Below the pieces are notes generated by a model. The model had not been told where the DNA came from. It worked only from the letters and a program-made list of their open reading frames with translations, and searched no databases. From Oscillatoria sp. Prado101 (GTDB lineage Bacteria > Cyanobacteriota > Cyanobacteriia > Cyanobacteriales > Oscillatoriaceae), in NCBI GenBank assembly GCA_025454445.1, contig JALOOK010000109.1, forward strand, positions 1 to 10,113: a stretch of DNA of 10,113 bases. The letters run 5' to 3'. How positions within the stretch are numbered: position 1 is the first letter of the stretch; every line of letters begins with the position of its first letter. A program made the translations under genes and the position numbers. Positions 1 through 6,281 of this stretch are shown here, piece by piece.

Positions 1-22
1 GCATCCAAATTAACCCACCGGC
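1..22. repeat. 22-base direct repeat, copy A (partner at 185-206)
   Basis: Bases 1-22 match bases 185-206 at 21 of 22 positions; the single difference is at the 15th base (c versus t). Copy B overlaps the stop codon of fabH (TGA read at 201-199), so the repeat joins the gene end to a spacer position about 180 bases downstream. The two copies flank the hairpin at 61-94. The origin is unknown: a small local duplication or a member of a dispersed spacer repeat would both fit. Confidence 0.6.
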
Positions 23-60
23 ACACCAGACGCTCAAAACAGATGCCGGTGCCAATATAC

Positions 61-94
61 AGAAACCCGGTAACTCCTACGAAACCGGGTTTCT
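61..94. repeat. Perfect inverted repeat AGAAACCCGGT / ACCGGGTTTCT
   Basis: The arms at 61-71 and 84-94 are perfect 11-base complements around a 12-base loop. No T-run follows on either strand, so it is not a textbook intrinsic terminator, although it lies 3' of fabH on the minus strand and could still end or protect that transcript. The arm sequence resembles an AGAAACC...GGTTTCT palindrome that I associate with spacers of filamentous cyanobacteria. A degenerate relative is visible at 8754-8772. Confidence 0.75.
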
Positions 95-156
95 TCACTC
101 CCTATATTGACAGTTTTGCATTTTTATGCTATAGCCGGCACTCTGCCCTTTTTTCA

Positions 157-195
157 ATCCAAAATCCTTGCATCCAAAATCCGGGCATCCAAATT
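157..195. repeat. Short tandem repeat, 15-base period (ATCCAAA-type)
   Basis: Units beginning at 157, 172 and 187 share the core ATCCAAAATCC; the third unit is cut short and runs into fabH copy B of the 22-base repeat. This is the style of short tandemly repeated sequence typical of cyanobacterial spacers. On the minus strand it reads as repeated GGATTTTGGAT directly after the fabH stop. Confidence 0.6.
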
Positions 196-198
196 AAC

Positions 199-1197
199 TC
201 ACCGGCCCCACTCAAAAATCACCGCCCCCCAACTCAGCCCCGCACCGAAGCCGGCAGCAGCAATCACATCCCCGACTTCAACTTTTCCCCCGCGCACCGC
301 CTCATCCAGCGCCAGAGGAATCGAAGCCGCCGAAGTATTCCCGTACTTAGCCAAATTGCTAATCACCTTTTCCGACGGAATTCTCAAACGCTGCGCCACC
401 GCATCCAGAATCCGCTGGTTCGCCTGGTGCAGCAGCAGCCAGTCCAGATCATCCACAGTCAACTCCGCCCGGTGGAGAGCTTTTTCAATCACCTCGGGAA
501 CCCGCCGGACAGCAAACTTGTACACCTCTTGGCCGATCATCTGAATCGGCTCATAGGTGCCCTTGCCAACCTGAACACCGGCAGCCAGTTCCTGAGGCTG
601 CCCCCGGTAAGCCAGCTGCAAACAGGCATTTTGCGTGCCATCGCTGCGCAGCTCAAACCCCAGCAGCCGGTCGCGCTTCGACGCCTGCAGCACCACCGCA
701 CCGGCACCGTCGCCAAACAGCACGCAGGTGGTGCGGTCAGACCAGTCCACCCACCGCGACAGGATATCAGCGCCAATCAGCAGCACATTTTCATAAATGC
801 CGGTGCGCAGGAACTGGCTAGCCGTCACCAGCCCAAACACAAACCCCGAACAAGCCGCAGTCAAATCAAACGCAACCGCCCTCGACGCCCCCAGCAGCGC
901 CTGAATTTGGCTAGCCGAGCCAAACAAATCATCCGCCGTAGAAGTGGCCAGAACAATCATATCAATATCCCCAGGCTCTAAACCCGCCATTGCCAGAGCC
1001 TTTTGGCCCGCCTCCGCCGCCAGAGCGCTCAGAGAGTCCTCAGCACCGGCAAGACGGCGGCACTTAATGCCCGTGCGCGTGGCTATCCAGCCATCCGACG
1101 TTTCAACAATCTGGCTGAGCCCGTGGTTATCCAGGCAAGCCCCTGGTGTGGCTGAACCGCATCCCGTAATAGCAACGCCTGCAACTGTGTGCTTCAA
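199..1197 (-). CDS. fabH: 3-oxoacyl-[acyl-carrier-protein] synthase III (FabH)
   Basis: FabH (KAS III) condenses acetyl-CoA with malonyl-ACP to start each round of type II fatty-acid synthesis in the cytosol. Counted from the TTG at 1197 the protein has 332 residues, the usual family length. The thiolase-fold catalytic triad is complete: Cys116 in LTAACSGFVFG, His257 in LLLHQANQRI and Asn287 in KYGNTSAAS. The glycine-rich motif FGDGAGAVVL (161-170) is also present. I chose the TTG at 1197 because GGAG lies 8 bases upstream (1209-1206) and family similarity begins at VAITGCGSATP. A longer reading from a TTG at 1254 adds 19 unconserved residues and lacks a Shine-Dalgarno sequence. One oddity is that the usual SDEWI reads SDGWI (Gly36). 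It follows plsX on the same strand, the common cyanobacterial order. Confidence 0.95.
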   Translation of the reverse strand: MKHTVAGVAITGCGSATPGACLDNHGLSQIVETSDGWIATRTGIKCRRLAGAEDSLSALAAEAGQKALAMAGLEPGDIDMIVLATSTADDLFGSASQIQALLGASRAVAFDLTAACSGFVFGLVTASQFLRTGIYENVLLIGADILSRWVDWSDRTTCVLFGDGAGAVVLQASKRDRLLGFELRSDGTQNACLQLAYRGQPQELAAGVQVGKGTYEPIQMIGQEVYKFAVRRVPEVIEKALHRAELTVDDLDWLLLHQANQRILDAVAQRLRIPSEKVISNLAKYGNTSAASIPLALDEAVRGGKVEVGDVIAAAGFGAGLSWGAVIFEWGR

Positions 1198-1205
1198 ACT
1201 GATTA

Positions 1206-1209
1206 CTCC
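1206..1209 (-). promoter_or_regulatory. Ribosome binding site GGAG deciding the fabH TTG start
   Basis: On the minus strand GGAG (1209-1206) lies 8 bases before an in-frame TTG (1197-1195), ideal spacing. The TTG immediately precedes the conserved N-terminus of the family. The alternative upstream TTG at 1254 has no purine-rich sequence in front of it. Confidence 0.6.
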
Positions 1210-1345
1210 ATTGGTGGCTAGTGGGCTTAATCGGGACTTTGGGTGGGGGCGCAAGGGTTTCAGTTGATTGTGAATTGCGAATTTTTAAATTTTAATTCAG
1301 CCTCGCACCGGCACTTTGCGGAAACTTTTCCCACTCACCCGCCGG

Positions 1346-1394
1346 CACCCTCGCACGCCCCCTCCAAGGGAGCGCGGGGAGGGCGTTGGGGGTG
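1346..1394. repeat. G/C-rich imperfect hairpin in the plsX-fabH spacer
   Basis: The arm at 1346-1365 (CACCCTCGCACGCCCCCTCC) faces 1378-1394 (GGAGGGCGTTGGGGGTG). GGAGGGCGT pairs with ACGCCCCCTCC with two extra Cs, and the outer CACCC pairs with GGGTG. It lies in the 273-base spacer (1198-1470) between plsX and fabH and could act as a processing or attenuation hairpin for plsX read-through. There is no U-tract. It resembles the C/G-run hairpin at 5421-5470 in composition, so both may be dispersed spacer repeats. The rest of the spacer holds an A/T-rich stretch at 1271-1299 and one CACCGGCA octamer (1306-1313). Confidence 0.5.
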
Positions 1395-1470
1395 GGTTTA
1401 GTGCGCAACCCCTTTAACTCTCACCCCTAATTCAAAGGCAATTCCTCCCGCCGCCCCCAGCCAAGAGTCC

Positions 1471-2502
1471 CTACTCTGTAACAGCCGGTTGCTGCTCCTT
1501 TTTTTGATACTGGGACTGAATGCGCTCCAGCACCTGGTTGTCAATCGCTTCCTTAGCCAAGCGAATAGCGTTGCAAATCGTCGGTGCTTGAGACGCCCCG
1601 TGGCTGATGATGCAAACACCGCCCACGCCCAGCAGCAAGCCCCCGCCATGCTCAACATGGTCAATGCGCTGCTTAATCCGCTTCAGGTTGGGCTGCAGCA
1701 TCGCCGTGCCAATCTTGCCATTGACTCCCCGCAGCAGCTCATCCTTGAGCACCTGCAGCACCACTTCGCCCACCGCCTCAGCGAACTTCAGCAGCACATT
1801 GCCCACAAAGCCATCACAGACAATCACGTCAAACTTAGCCGACAGCACATCGCGCCCCTCCGCGTTGCCCACAAAGGGAATGTGCGGATTGTCTTGCAGC
1901 ATTTGGTGAGTGCGCACTGCCAAGTCATTGCCCTTAGAGGGCTCCTCACCGATATTTAGCAAGCCCACCTTCGGCTCTCCCACACCCAGGACGTACTTGC
2001 TGTAAATCGTCCCCATCGCCGCAAACTGCTCCAAAAACTTGGGCCGGCAGTCCACATTAGCGCCCACATCCAGAATCAGCACCTGCTTGGAAGGCACGAT
2101 AGTTGGCAGCACCGCACCAATAGCAGGCCGGTCAATTCCCGGCAGACGGCCCAGTCGCAGCAGAGCGGCGGCCATTGCCGCACCCGAGTGGCCTGCAGAA
2201 ACCACCGCATCAGCTTTTCCTTGCTTCACCAAATCCATCGCCACATTGATAGAGGCTTTGGGCTTGCGCTTCAGCGCCCCCAAAGGCTCCTCATCCATCT
2301 CCACCGTACCTTCAGCCTGGACAATTTCTGGCAGTGGGGAATGGTGTTGCTGCACGGAGGCTTGTATTTGCTGCGGATCGCCCACCAGCAAAACCTCCAC
2401 GCCCAATTCCTCCTGTGCCCTGAGCGCTCCAGCAACTATCTGGGCTGGAGCGTGGTCGCCGCCCATAGCATCAATTGCAATCCGTGCCCGTGTCGCTCCC
2501 AT
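1471..2502 (-). CDS. plsX: Phosphate acyltransferase (acyl-ACP:phosphate transacylase) PlsX
   Basis: PlsX makes acyl-phosphate from acyl-ACP and inorganic phosphate. Acyl-phosphate is then used to acylate glycerol-3-phosphate, which links fatty-acid synthesis to phospholipid and glycolipid formation at the membrane. The 343-residue length is normal. The family N-terminus IAIDAMGGDHAP (8-19) is intact, as are glycine-rich stretches such as VSAGHSGAAMAAALLRLGRL and LDVGANVDCRP; the charged tail (KKEQQPAVTE) is variable. The start is fixed by an in-frame TGA two codons upstream of ATG 2502, although no clear Shine-Dalgarno sequence precedes it. An extended -10-like sequence lies 27-35 bases upstream. 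It is the upstream gene of the plsX-fabH pair. Confidence 0.97.
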   Translation of the reverse strand: MGATRARIAIDAMGGDHAPAQIVAGALRAQEELGVEVLLVGDPQQIQASVQQHHSPLPEIVQAEGTVEMDEEPLGALKRKPKASINVAMDLVKQGKADAVVSAGHSGAAMAAALLRLGRLPGIDRPAIGAVLPTIVPSKQVLILDVGANVDCRPKFLEQFAAMGTIYSKYVLGVGEPKVGLLNIGEEPSKGNDLAVRTHQMLQDNPHIPFVGNAEGRDVLSAKFDVIVCDGFVGNVLLKFAEAVGEVVLQVLKDELLRGVNGKIGTAMLQPNLKRIKQRIDHVEHGGGLLLGVGGVCIISHGASQAPTICNAIRLAKEAIDNQVLERIQSQYQKKEQQPAVTE

Positions 2503-2528
2503 TGATCAAAGTCATAGAAACCTACAAA

Positions 2529-2537
2529 ATTTTACCA
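2529..2537 (-). promoter_or_regulatory. Candidate extended -10 element for plsX
   Basis: On the minus strand TGGTAAAAT (2537-2529) matches the TGnTANAAT extended -10 form and would give a leader of about 20 bases before the plsX ATG. No good -35 hexamer is visible at the expected distance, which is tolerated with an extended -10. This is inference from the motif only. Confidence 0.35.
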
Positions 2538-2895
2538 GATGCTTATGCTGTGAGCGCACCCCTTGACGACAGATTCCCACCGCCGCCCCGTCCTCACCTG
2601 CCTGAAAATAGTTCTCAGCTACCGCCCCCCAAAGCACCCAAAGCCCCTTTGGAACAGCAGGACTTGCCGCGCCTCAAATAGCAGCGCCGTGGCAGTAGCA
2701 GCTGTCTTGACGGTTTGCTATTATCAGCAGGAATTTCAGGAGTCAGAACTGAATACTGAACCTTGAAAAGTCTTTGGTCAGCGGGAGCGGGTAACGAGTC
2801 GCGGTTTTGGGCTAAGACTCAATTCATTCAAGCACAAGCCACGGCTCCCCAGTCGTGCCGGTGCCAATATCCACGCCTTTAATATTAAATTTTTT

Positions 2896-2900
2896 GAGGA
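2896..2900 (+). promoter_or_regulatory. Ribosome binding site GAGGA for the PBP4-like gene
   Basis: GAGGA lies 10 bases before ATG 2911. An in-frame TAA directly abuts that ATG (2908-2910), so translation cannot begin further upstream. Confidence 0.55.
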
Positions 2901-2910
2901 AATCTGATAA

Positions 2911-4230
2911 ATGCTGGAGTTACTGAGTTCAGGTTTGCTCTCCCTGTGGCTGGAAGGGGCGGGGATGCGGCCAAACCCGCTGGATGCCTTCACCCTGCTG
3001 GCAGGACCGGGCATCCCCGGATTTGCCATCGAGTCACAGCCGGAAACGGCGGCGGAAACCACTGTGCGGCAATACCTGCAGGAACTAGCAGCCTTCGGGC
3101 TGCAGCAAAACGCTCAGGGGATTTGGCTGCAGTCCGGGCCGGTGTTGCTGGCCAGCAACCAGGGCAATATTCCCCTGCCGGCAGCCTCTCTGACCAAGAT
3201 AGCCACCTCTTGGGCCTCATTAAAGACCTGGGGGCCGGCCCACCAGTTCCAGACCGAGTTCAGCGCCACCGGCCCGATTAAAGATGGAGTGCTGGAAGGG
3301 GACTTAGTAATCGTCGGCGGCGGCGATCCGATGTTTGTCTGGGAGGAAGCAATCGCCGCCGGCAACGCCCTCAACCAGATGGGCATCAAGCGCGTCACCG
3401 GCAACTTAATAATCGCCGGCAATTTCTCCATGAATTTCCAGTCCGATCCCGTTCGCAGCGGCGAGTTGCTAAAACTTGCCCTCAACTCCAGAACCTGGCC
3501 GCGAGAGGCTCAATTGGCCCACTCCAGCATGCCGGCGGCAACCCCCAAACCGCAAGTAGAGATTGCCGGTGCCGTCACACTGGTCAAACCGGCCCCCGAC
3601 AGCATTCCCAACCGGCAGCTGCTATTGCGGCGCAAGTCCCTGCCCCTGAGAGACATTTTGAAAGAAATGAACGTTCACAGCAACAACGAAATCGCCCAGA
3701 TGCTCGCGGATCAAGTGGGAGGGGGGCCGGTGGTAGCCAAGCTAGCGATCGCCGCAGCCGGCATTCCGCCCCGAGAAATCCAGCTGCTCAACGGTTCCGG
3801 ACTCGGACAGGAGAACCGCATTTCCCCCAGAGCCGCCTGCGCCTTATTTGTGGCCATTCAGCGCTACTTGCAACCCTATGGACTGACGATCGCCGACCTG
3901 TTTCCCATATCAGGGCGCGATGTCGGCACCCTGGAAGACCGGCACATGCCCAAAGCCTCTGTGGTCAAAACCGGCACCCTCTCCGATGTCAGCGCCCTAG
4001 CCGGCGTCCTGCCCACCCGCGACCGAGGCCCAGTCTGGTTTGCGATCATCAACCGGGGCGAAAATATCGAAGGCTTGCGGGCGCAACAAGACATCTTTTT
4101 GGAGCGCTTGCAAAAGCAGTGGGGATCTCCGCCCGCCCCAATCCCAGCCATCGCCTCCGGGTCATCCCCCAACAGCGACAGCACCCGCCTGGGTGCCGCC
4201 AATCGCAACGAAATCCTCTTCGGCGGCTAG
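2911..4230 (+). CDS. dacB: D-alanyl-D-alanine carboxypeptidase/endopeptidase, PBP4 (peptidase S13) family
   Basis: This family trims the terminal D-Ala from peptidoglycan stem peptides and cuts D-Ala-mDAP cross-links in the periplasm. All three penicillin-binding active-site motifs are present in order: SLTK at 93-96 (nucleophile Ser93, general base Lys96), SNN at 257-259 and KTG at 353-355. The 439-residue length is near the family norm. GGGDPMF (136-142) and LNGSGLG (293-299) are further family-like stretches. The N-terminus has only a short hydrophobic segment (about residues 4-14) without a basic n-region, so I see no classical signal peptide; export could still use this segment as an anchor. 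The last ~35 residues are Pro/Ser/Asn-rich and likely disordered. It contains the only HIP1 octamer of the window (3745-3752). It converges on lptC. Confidence 0.93.
   Translation: MLELLSSGLLSLWLEGAGMRPNPLDAFTLLAGPGIPGFAIESQPETAAETTVRQYLQELAAFGLQQNAQGIWLQSGPVLLASNQGNIPLPAASLTKIATSWASLKTWGPAHQFQTEFSATGPIKDGVLEGDLVIVGGGDPMFVWEEAIAAGNALNQMGIKRVTGNLIIAGNFSMNFQSDPVRSGELLKLALNSRTWPREAQLAHSSMPAATPKPQVEIAGAVTLVKPAPDSIPNRQLLLRRKSLPLRDILKEMNVHSNNEIAQMLADQVGGGPVVAKLAIAAAGIPPREIQLLNGSGLGQENRISPRAACALFVAIQRYLQPYGLTIADLFPISGRDVGTLEDRHMPKASVVKTGTLSDVSALAGVLPTRDRGPVWFAIINRGENIEGLRAQQDIFLERLQKQWGSPPAPIPAIASGSSPNSDSTRLGAANRNEILFGG
3745..3752. repeat. HIP1 octamer GCGATCGC (single copy)
   Basis: The highly iterated palindrome of many cyanobacteria appears exactly once, inside the PBP4-like gene. 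Its scarcity contrasts with the very frequent TGCCGGTG/CACCGGCA octamer in the same window. Confidence 0.9.
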
Positions 4231-4257
4231 TCACCCTCCTTCCTGAACGGTTTGTAG

Positions 4258-4274
4258 TTGGGCTGCACGCCCAA
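4258..4274. terminator. Small hairpin between convergent genes
   Basis: TTGGGC (4258-4263) and GCCCAA (4269-4274) form a perfect 6-base stem around TGCAC. It sits between the stop of the PBP4-like gene (4230) and the stop of lptC (4281-4279), within a 48-base gap. On the plus strand it is followed by AATCTT, and on the minus strand by ACTACAAACC. A weak shared terminator is plausible, but the stem is short and there is no real T-run. Confidence 0.4.
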
Positions 4275-4278
4275 AATC

Positions 4279-5559
4279 TTACTGCCCCCTCCCCTCCTCA
4301 GGGACAATCTCCGTCACCACCGGCTTGCCATCGCCCGTCACTGTGACAGTTTGCTGATTCAAATTCCCCACCGCCTTCGGCCCGTTGAGAGTCAGCGGCG
4401 GATCGACCTGGCTATACACCACATTGCCTTCCGCGTCAATATCTTGAGTGGAAATATTCCAAGTCATTCGCTCCGCGCTCATCCGGGACTGGTGGCGCTC
4501 ACCGGCACCCCGGACACTGCCGGTCAGGTAGCATATTTTTTGTTTGATGTCAATCCATCCCTGATTGCCGGTAAAAGTCAGTTGCTCGCTCTCGTGAACC
4601 ACCGTCACCGGCACCGAGGAGCGAACGGTTTCAGCGTTTAAATCCCAAATCATCGAGTCGCTAGTCACCCGCACGGGAGGGTCGAGCAAATTCACCCGAG
4701 CATTTTGTTGCAGAGTAGCGGTTTTGGCTTTCAGGTTGACAACGCCGCGACCGGCAGTTGCCCGGTCTTTCAAAGTTTTGCCCTGATAGCGGTCAATCTG
4801 AACCGGCACGTCTGCACTCACCAGTTCCTTGTCCCTCTCCCAGACAACGTGTTCCGTGCGCAACTGGAGTGGCGGGTCAGCCGAAGTGGCCACCACATTG
4901 CCGGTTAATTCCATGTGGCGCTGGCGGCTTTTCATCCACCCTTCTTGAGCGGAAGCGGTGACTTGCTTGTGGGTGCCGGTGAGATTTTTGCGGACAATTA
5001 AAATATCCTCTTTAGGACGCCACTCGAGTTCATCCCCGCGCAGCACGGCTCCATCTTGGATGTCCGTAGCCACAATATCGTCAAACAAAAACAGCTGCTT
5101 GCCATCCTGGTGAACTTCCCCGCGCTTTGCTTTCAGGCGAAACACGAATTTTCCATCTTGGAAGAGTTCGCCGTCAGGATTTTCAACGCGAGCCACTTCC
5201 CGATCTTTGGTGTAATTGGCAGCTCTTGCTTTAACTTTCCAGAGCAGCTGGCCGTTGGGGCCAGCCGCTTCCAGAGTGATGTCCTTAAGCGTTAAGCTGC
5301 CCGACTCAGGCGGGGACTGAACTTGAGACTGTTGAGCGTTCTGACGAGGCTTATTGCTGCAACCCCCGCTTCCGAAAAGCAGCGCCCCGACAAGGAAAAA
5401 GTAAAAAGGCCACTCCCCACGACCTCCCGCCCCCCCAGAGTTTTTCTCTGTTCGGGGGGGAGTTAGGGTCGGGCAAAAGAAAGAATTTTTTTTATTTTTT
5501 TCTTTTGACTTTTTACTTTTAACTTTTAAAGCGCTGCTGTTATCGTTCCGACCGGTCAT
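4279..5559 (-). CDS. lptC: LPS export periplasmic protein LptC, cyanobacterial double-length form
   Basis: LptC takes lipopolysaccharide from the inner-membrane LptBFG transporter and passes it to the periplasmic bridge. Residues from about 88 onward match the cyanobacterial LptC-type protein as I recall it (for example GQLLWKVKA, DGELFQDGK, DELEWRPKE and GTHKQ). At 426 residues it is over twice the size of the E. coli protein and shows internal repeats: DPP at 228-230, 293-295 and 386-388, with regularly spaced Trp 180, 240, 305 and 367, as expected of OstA/LptA-type beta-jellyroll repeats. A hydrophobic segment (51-63) ends at GSGGC-S, giving a possible but imperfect lipobox Cys67. Before it lie about 50 residues encoded by spacer-like repeats, because ATG 5559 is the only usual start codon in frame ahead of the signal. 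That start lies within the end of the NYN gene (20-base overlap), suggesting translational coupling. Confidence 0.88.
   Translation of the reverse strand: MTGRNDNSSALKVKSKKSKEKNKKNSFFCPTLTPPRTEKNSGGAGGRGEWPFYFFLVGALLFGSGGCSNKPRQNAQQSQVQSPPESGSLTLKDITLEAAGPNGQLLWKVKARAANYTKDREVARVENPDGELFQDGKFVFRLKAKRGEVHQDGKQLFLFDDIVATDIQDGAVLRGDELEWRPKEDILIVRKNLTGTHKQVTASAQEGWMKSRQRHMELTGNVVATSADPPLQLRTEHVVWERDKELVSADVPVQIDRYQGKTLKDRATAGRGVVNLKAKTATLQQNARVNLLDPPVRVTSDSMIWDLNAETVRSSVPVTVVHESEQLTFTGNQGWIDIKQKICYLTGSVRGAGERHQSRMSAERMTWNISTQDIDAEGNVVYSQVDPPLTLNGPKAVGNLNQQTVTVTGDGKPVVTEIVPEEGRGQ
5421..5470. repeat. Long hairpin inside the 5' part of lptC
   Basis: CAGAG (5436-5440) and CTCTG (5446-5450) enclose a TTTTT loop. 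After a 3-base bulge the C-run 5430-5435 faces the G-run 5454-5460, and GACC (5421-5424) closes with GGTC (5467-5470). The element encodes residues about 30-47 of lptC. Such C-run/G-run hairpins are normally found in spacers. Next to it on the 5' side is an A-rich stretch (5481-5530, minus strand) with repeated AAAAGT, also spacer-like. Confidence 0.75.
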
Positions 5560-6148
5560 CTATCATGCCAATGCTGGACAGGGGGCGGTAGGTATAGTTG
5601 CTGTGACGGGGAGTTTTTTGGATATCTTCTTTGATACTTTCCAGGTCTATATAGCGGTCGGCAACATTGATCAAGCTGTCGCTGGTCATAGAGCGCAAGC
5701 TAACCACTTCCACGCGGACGCCGCGATAGCTGACAGCATCCACAGCGTAAGCCAGGTCGCCATCGCCGCTGACCAAAACAGCCGTGTCGTAAGAGCCGAC
5801 CAGCGCCATCATGTCCACCGCAATTTCCACATCCAAGTTGGCTTTTTTGGAGCCATCTGGCAGCTGCACCAGTTCCTTAGAGATGACGCGGTAGCCGTTG
5901 CGGCGCATCCACAGCAAGAATCCCTGCTGTTTTTCATTGCTGGGATCGACGCCGGTGTAGAAGAACGAGCGCAGCAAGCGCGAGCCGGCGGTCAGCCGGC
6001 ACAGCAATTTGGTGTAGTCGATTTCAATCCCCAGCTGCAAAGCAGCGTAGAACAAATTGGAGCCGTCAATAAAAATGGCCACTCGACCGCGATTTTCCAA
6101 AACTTGTTCTGGGGTGAATAGTTCGTTGTTTTCTGGATGAGCCAACAT
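5540..6148 (-). CDS. NYN domain protein (LabA/DUF88 family), putative RNase-like
   Basis: The 202-residue protein is a single NYN (PIN-like) domain, a metal-dependent nuclease fold. Visible hallmarks are FIDGSNLF (26-33) with Asp28 and Asn31, the KKANLDVEIAVDMM stretch with Asp106 and Asp112, and LVSGDGDLA (125-133) with Asp129 and Asp131. These acidic residues are the expected metal ligands, so the site looks complete. The family includes LabA, known in Synechococcus for affecting circadian gene output, but orthology to LabA cannot be settled here, so no symbol is given. AGAGG lies 10 bases before ATG 6148. It is 133 bases after metG, and its last 20 bases overlap the lptC start, so it probably shares a transcript with lptC. 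The last ~25 residues are a variable polar tail. Confidence 0.9.
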   Translation of the reverse strand: MLAHPENNELFTPEQVLENRGRVAIFIDGSNLFYAALQLGIEIDYTKLLCRLTAGSRLLRSFFYTGVDPSNEKQQGFLLWMRRNGYRVISKELVQLPDGSKKANLDVEIAVDMMALVGSYDTAVLVSGDGDLAYAVDAVSYRGVRVEVVSLRSMTSDSLINVADRYIDLESIKEDIQKTPRHSNYTYRPLSSIGMIDDRSER

Positions 6149-6249
6149 AGTTGTTATGCCTCTGGTTTTTTATGAAAAATTTGATACGGCCTTTCCTAAC
6201 TTTTAGCATTTATTAAGCACTGCCTGCAGGGTAGGAACCTGATGCCTGA

Positions 6250-6276
6250 AACACCGGCATTGTTGCTGCCGGTGTT
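6250..6276 (-). terminator. Perfect 10-base hairpin directly after metG
   Basis: AACACCGGCA (6250-6259) and TGCCGGTGTT (6267-6276) pair perfectly around a 7-base loop, beginning 5 bases after the metG stop (6284-6282). No U-tract follows on the minus strand, so this is either a weak terminator or a 3'-end/processing hairpin between metG and the NYN gene. Each arm contains one copy of the frequent octamer CACCGGCA/TGCCGGTG. Confidence 0.55.
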
Positions 6277-6281
6277 CCGGG

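Larger units (their letters stand above)
1..198. other. Non-coding spacer downstream of fabH
   Basis: I see no protein-like frame here. The stretch lies 3' of the minus-strand fabH. In cyanobacteria fabD often follows fabH, but no fabD coding sequence is visible before the window edge. It contains a 22-base direct repeat, a perfect hairpin at 61-94, and 15-base tandem units at 157-195, each described separately. Two copies of the abundant octamer (CACCGGCA at 16-23, TGCCGGTG at 44-51) also lie here. Confidence 0.7.
2503..2910. other. Divergent spacer between plsX and the PBP4-like gene
   Basis: This 408-base region separates two divergently transcribed genes and must hold both promoters. I see no credible small gene and no tRNA-like cloverleaf. 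Visible items are the TGGTAAAAT box for plsX, a small stem CCAAAG/CTTTGG (2638-2652) with a 3-base loop, GAGTC/GACTC (2796-2820), and the 15-base TGCCGGTGCCAATAT at 2856-2870, which is identical to 44-58. An A/T-rich stretch at 2877-2895 (with TAATAT at 2880-2885) directly precedes the ribosome binding site of the plus-strand gene. Confidence 0.6.

Noticed and set aside
157..195. CRISPR array from the regular repeats near fabH
   Set aside because: The units are 15-base tandem copies with no unique spacers and only about 2.5 units, and no cas genes are in the window.
43..981. Plus-strand open frame of 312 codons opposite fabH
   Set aside because: It mirrors fabH, which has all catalytic residues. 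The plus frame reads as low-complexity Arg/Gln/Pro/His sequence typical of an antisense shadow.
2707..2724. TTGACG followed by TATTAT as a promoter for the PBP4-like gene
   Set aside because: The two boxes are only 6 bases apart, far from the ~17 needed, so they cannot serve as a -35/-10 pair.
2475..2766. Small plus-strand frames in the plsX/PBP4 spacer
   Set aside because: They are short, Pro-rich, mutually overlapping and without ribosome binding sites or recognisable motifs.
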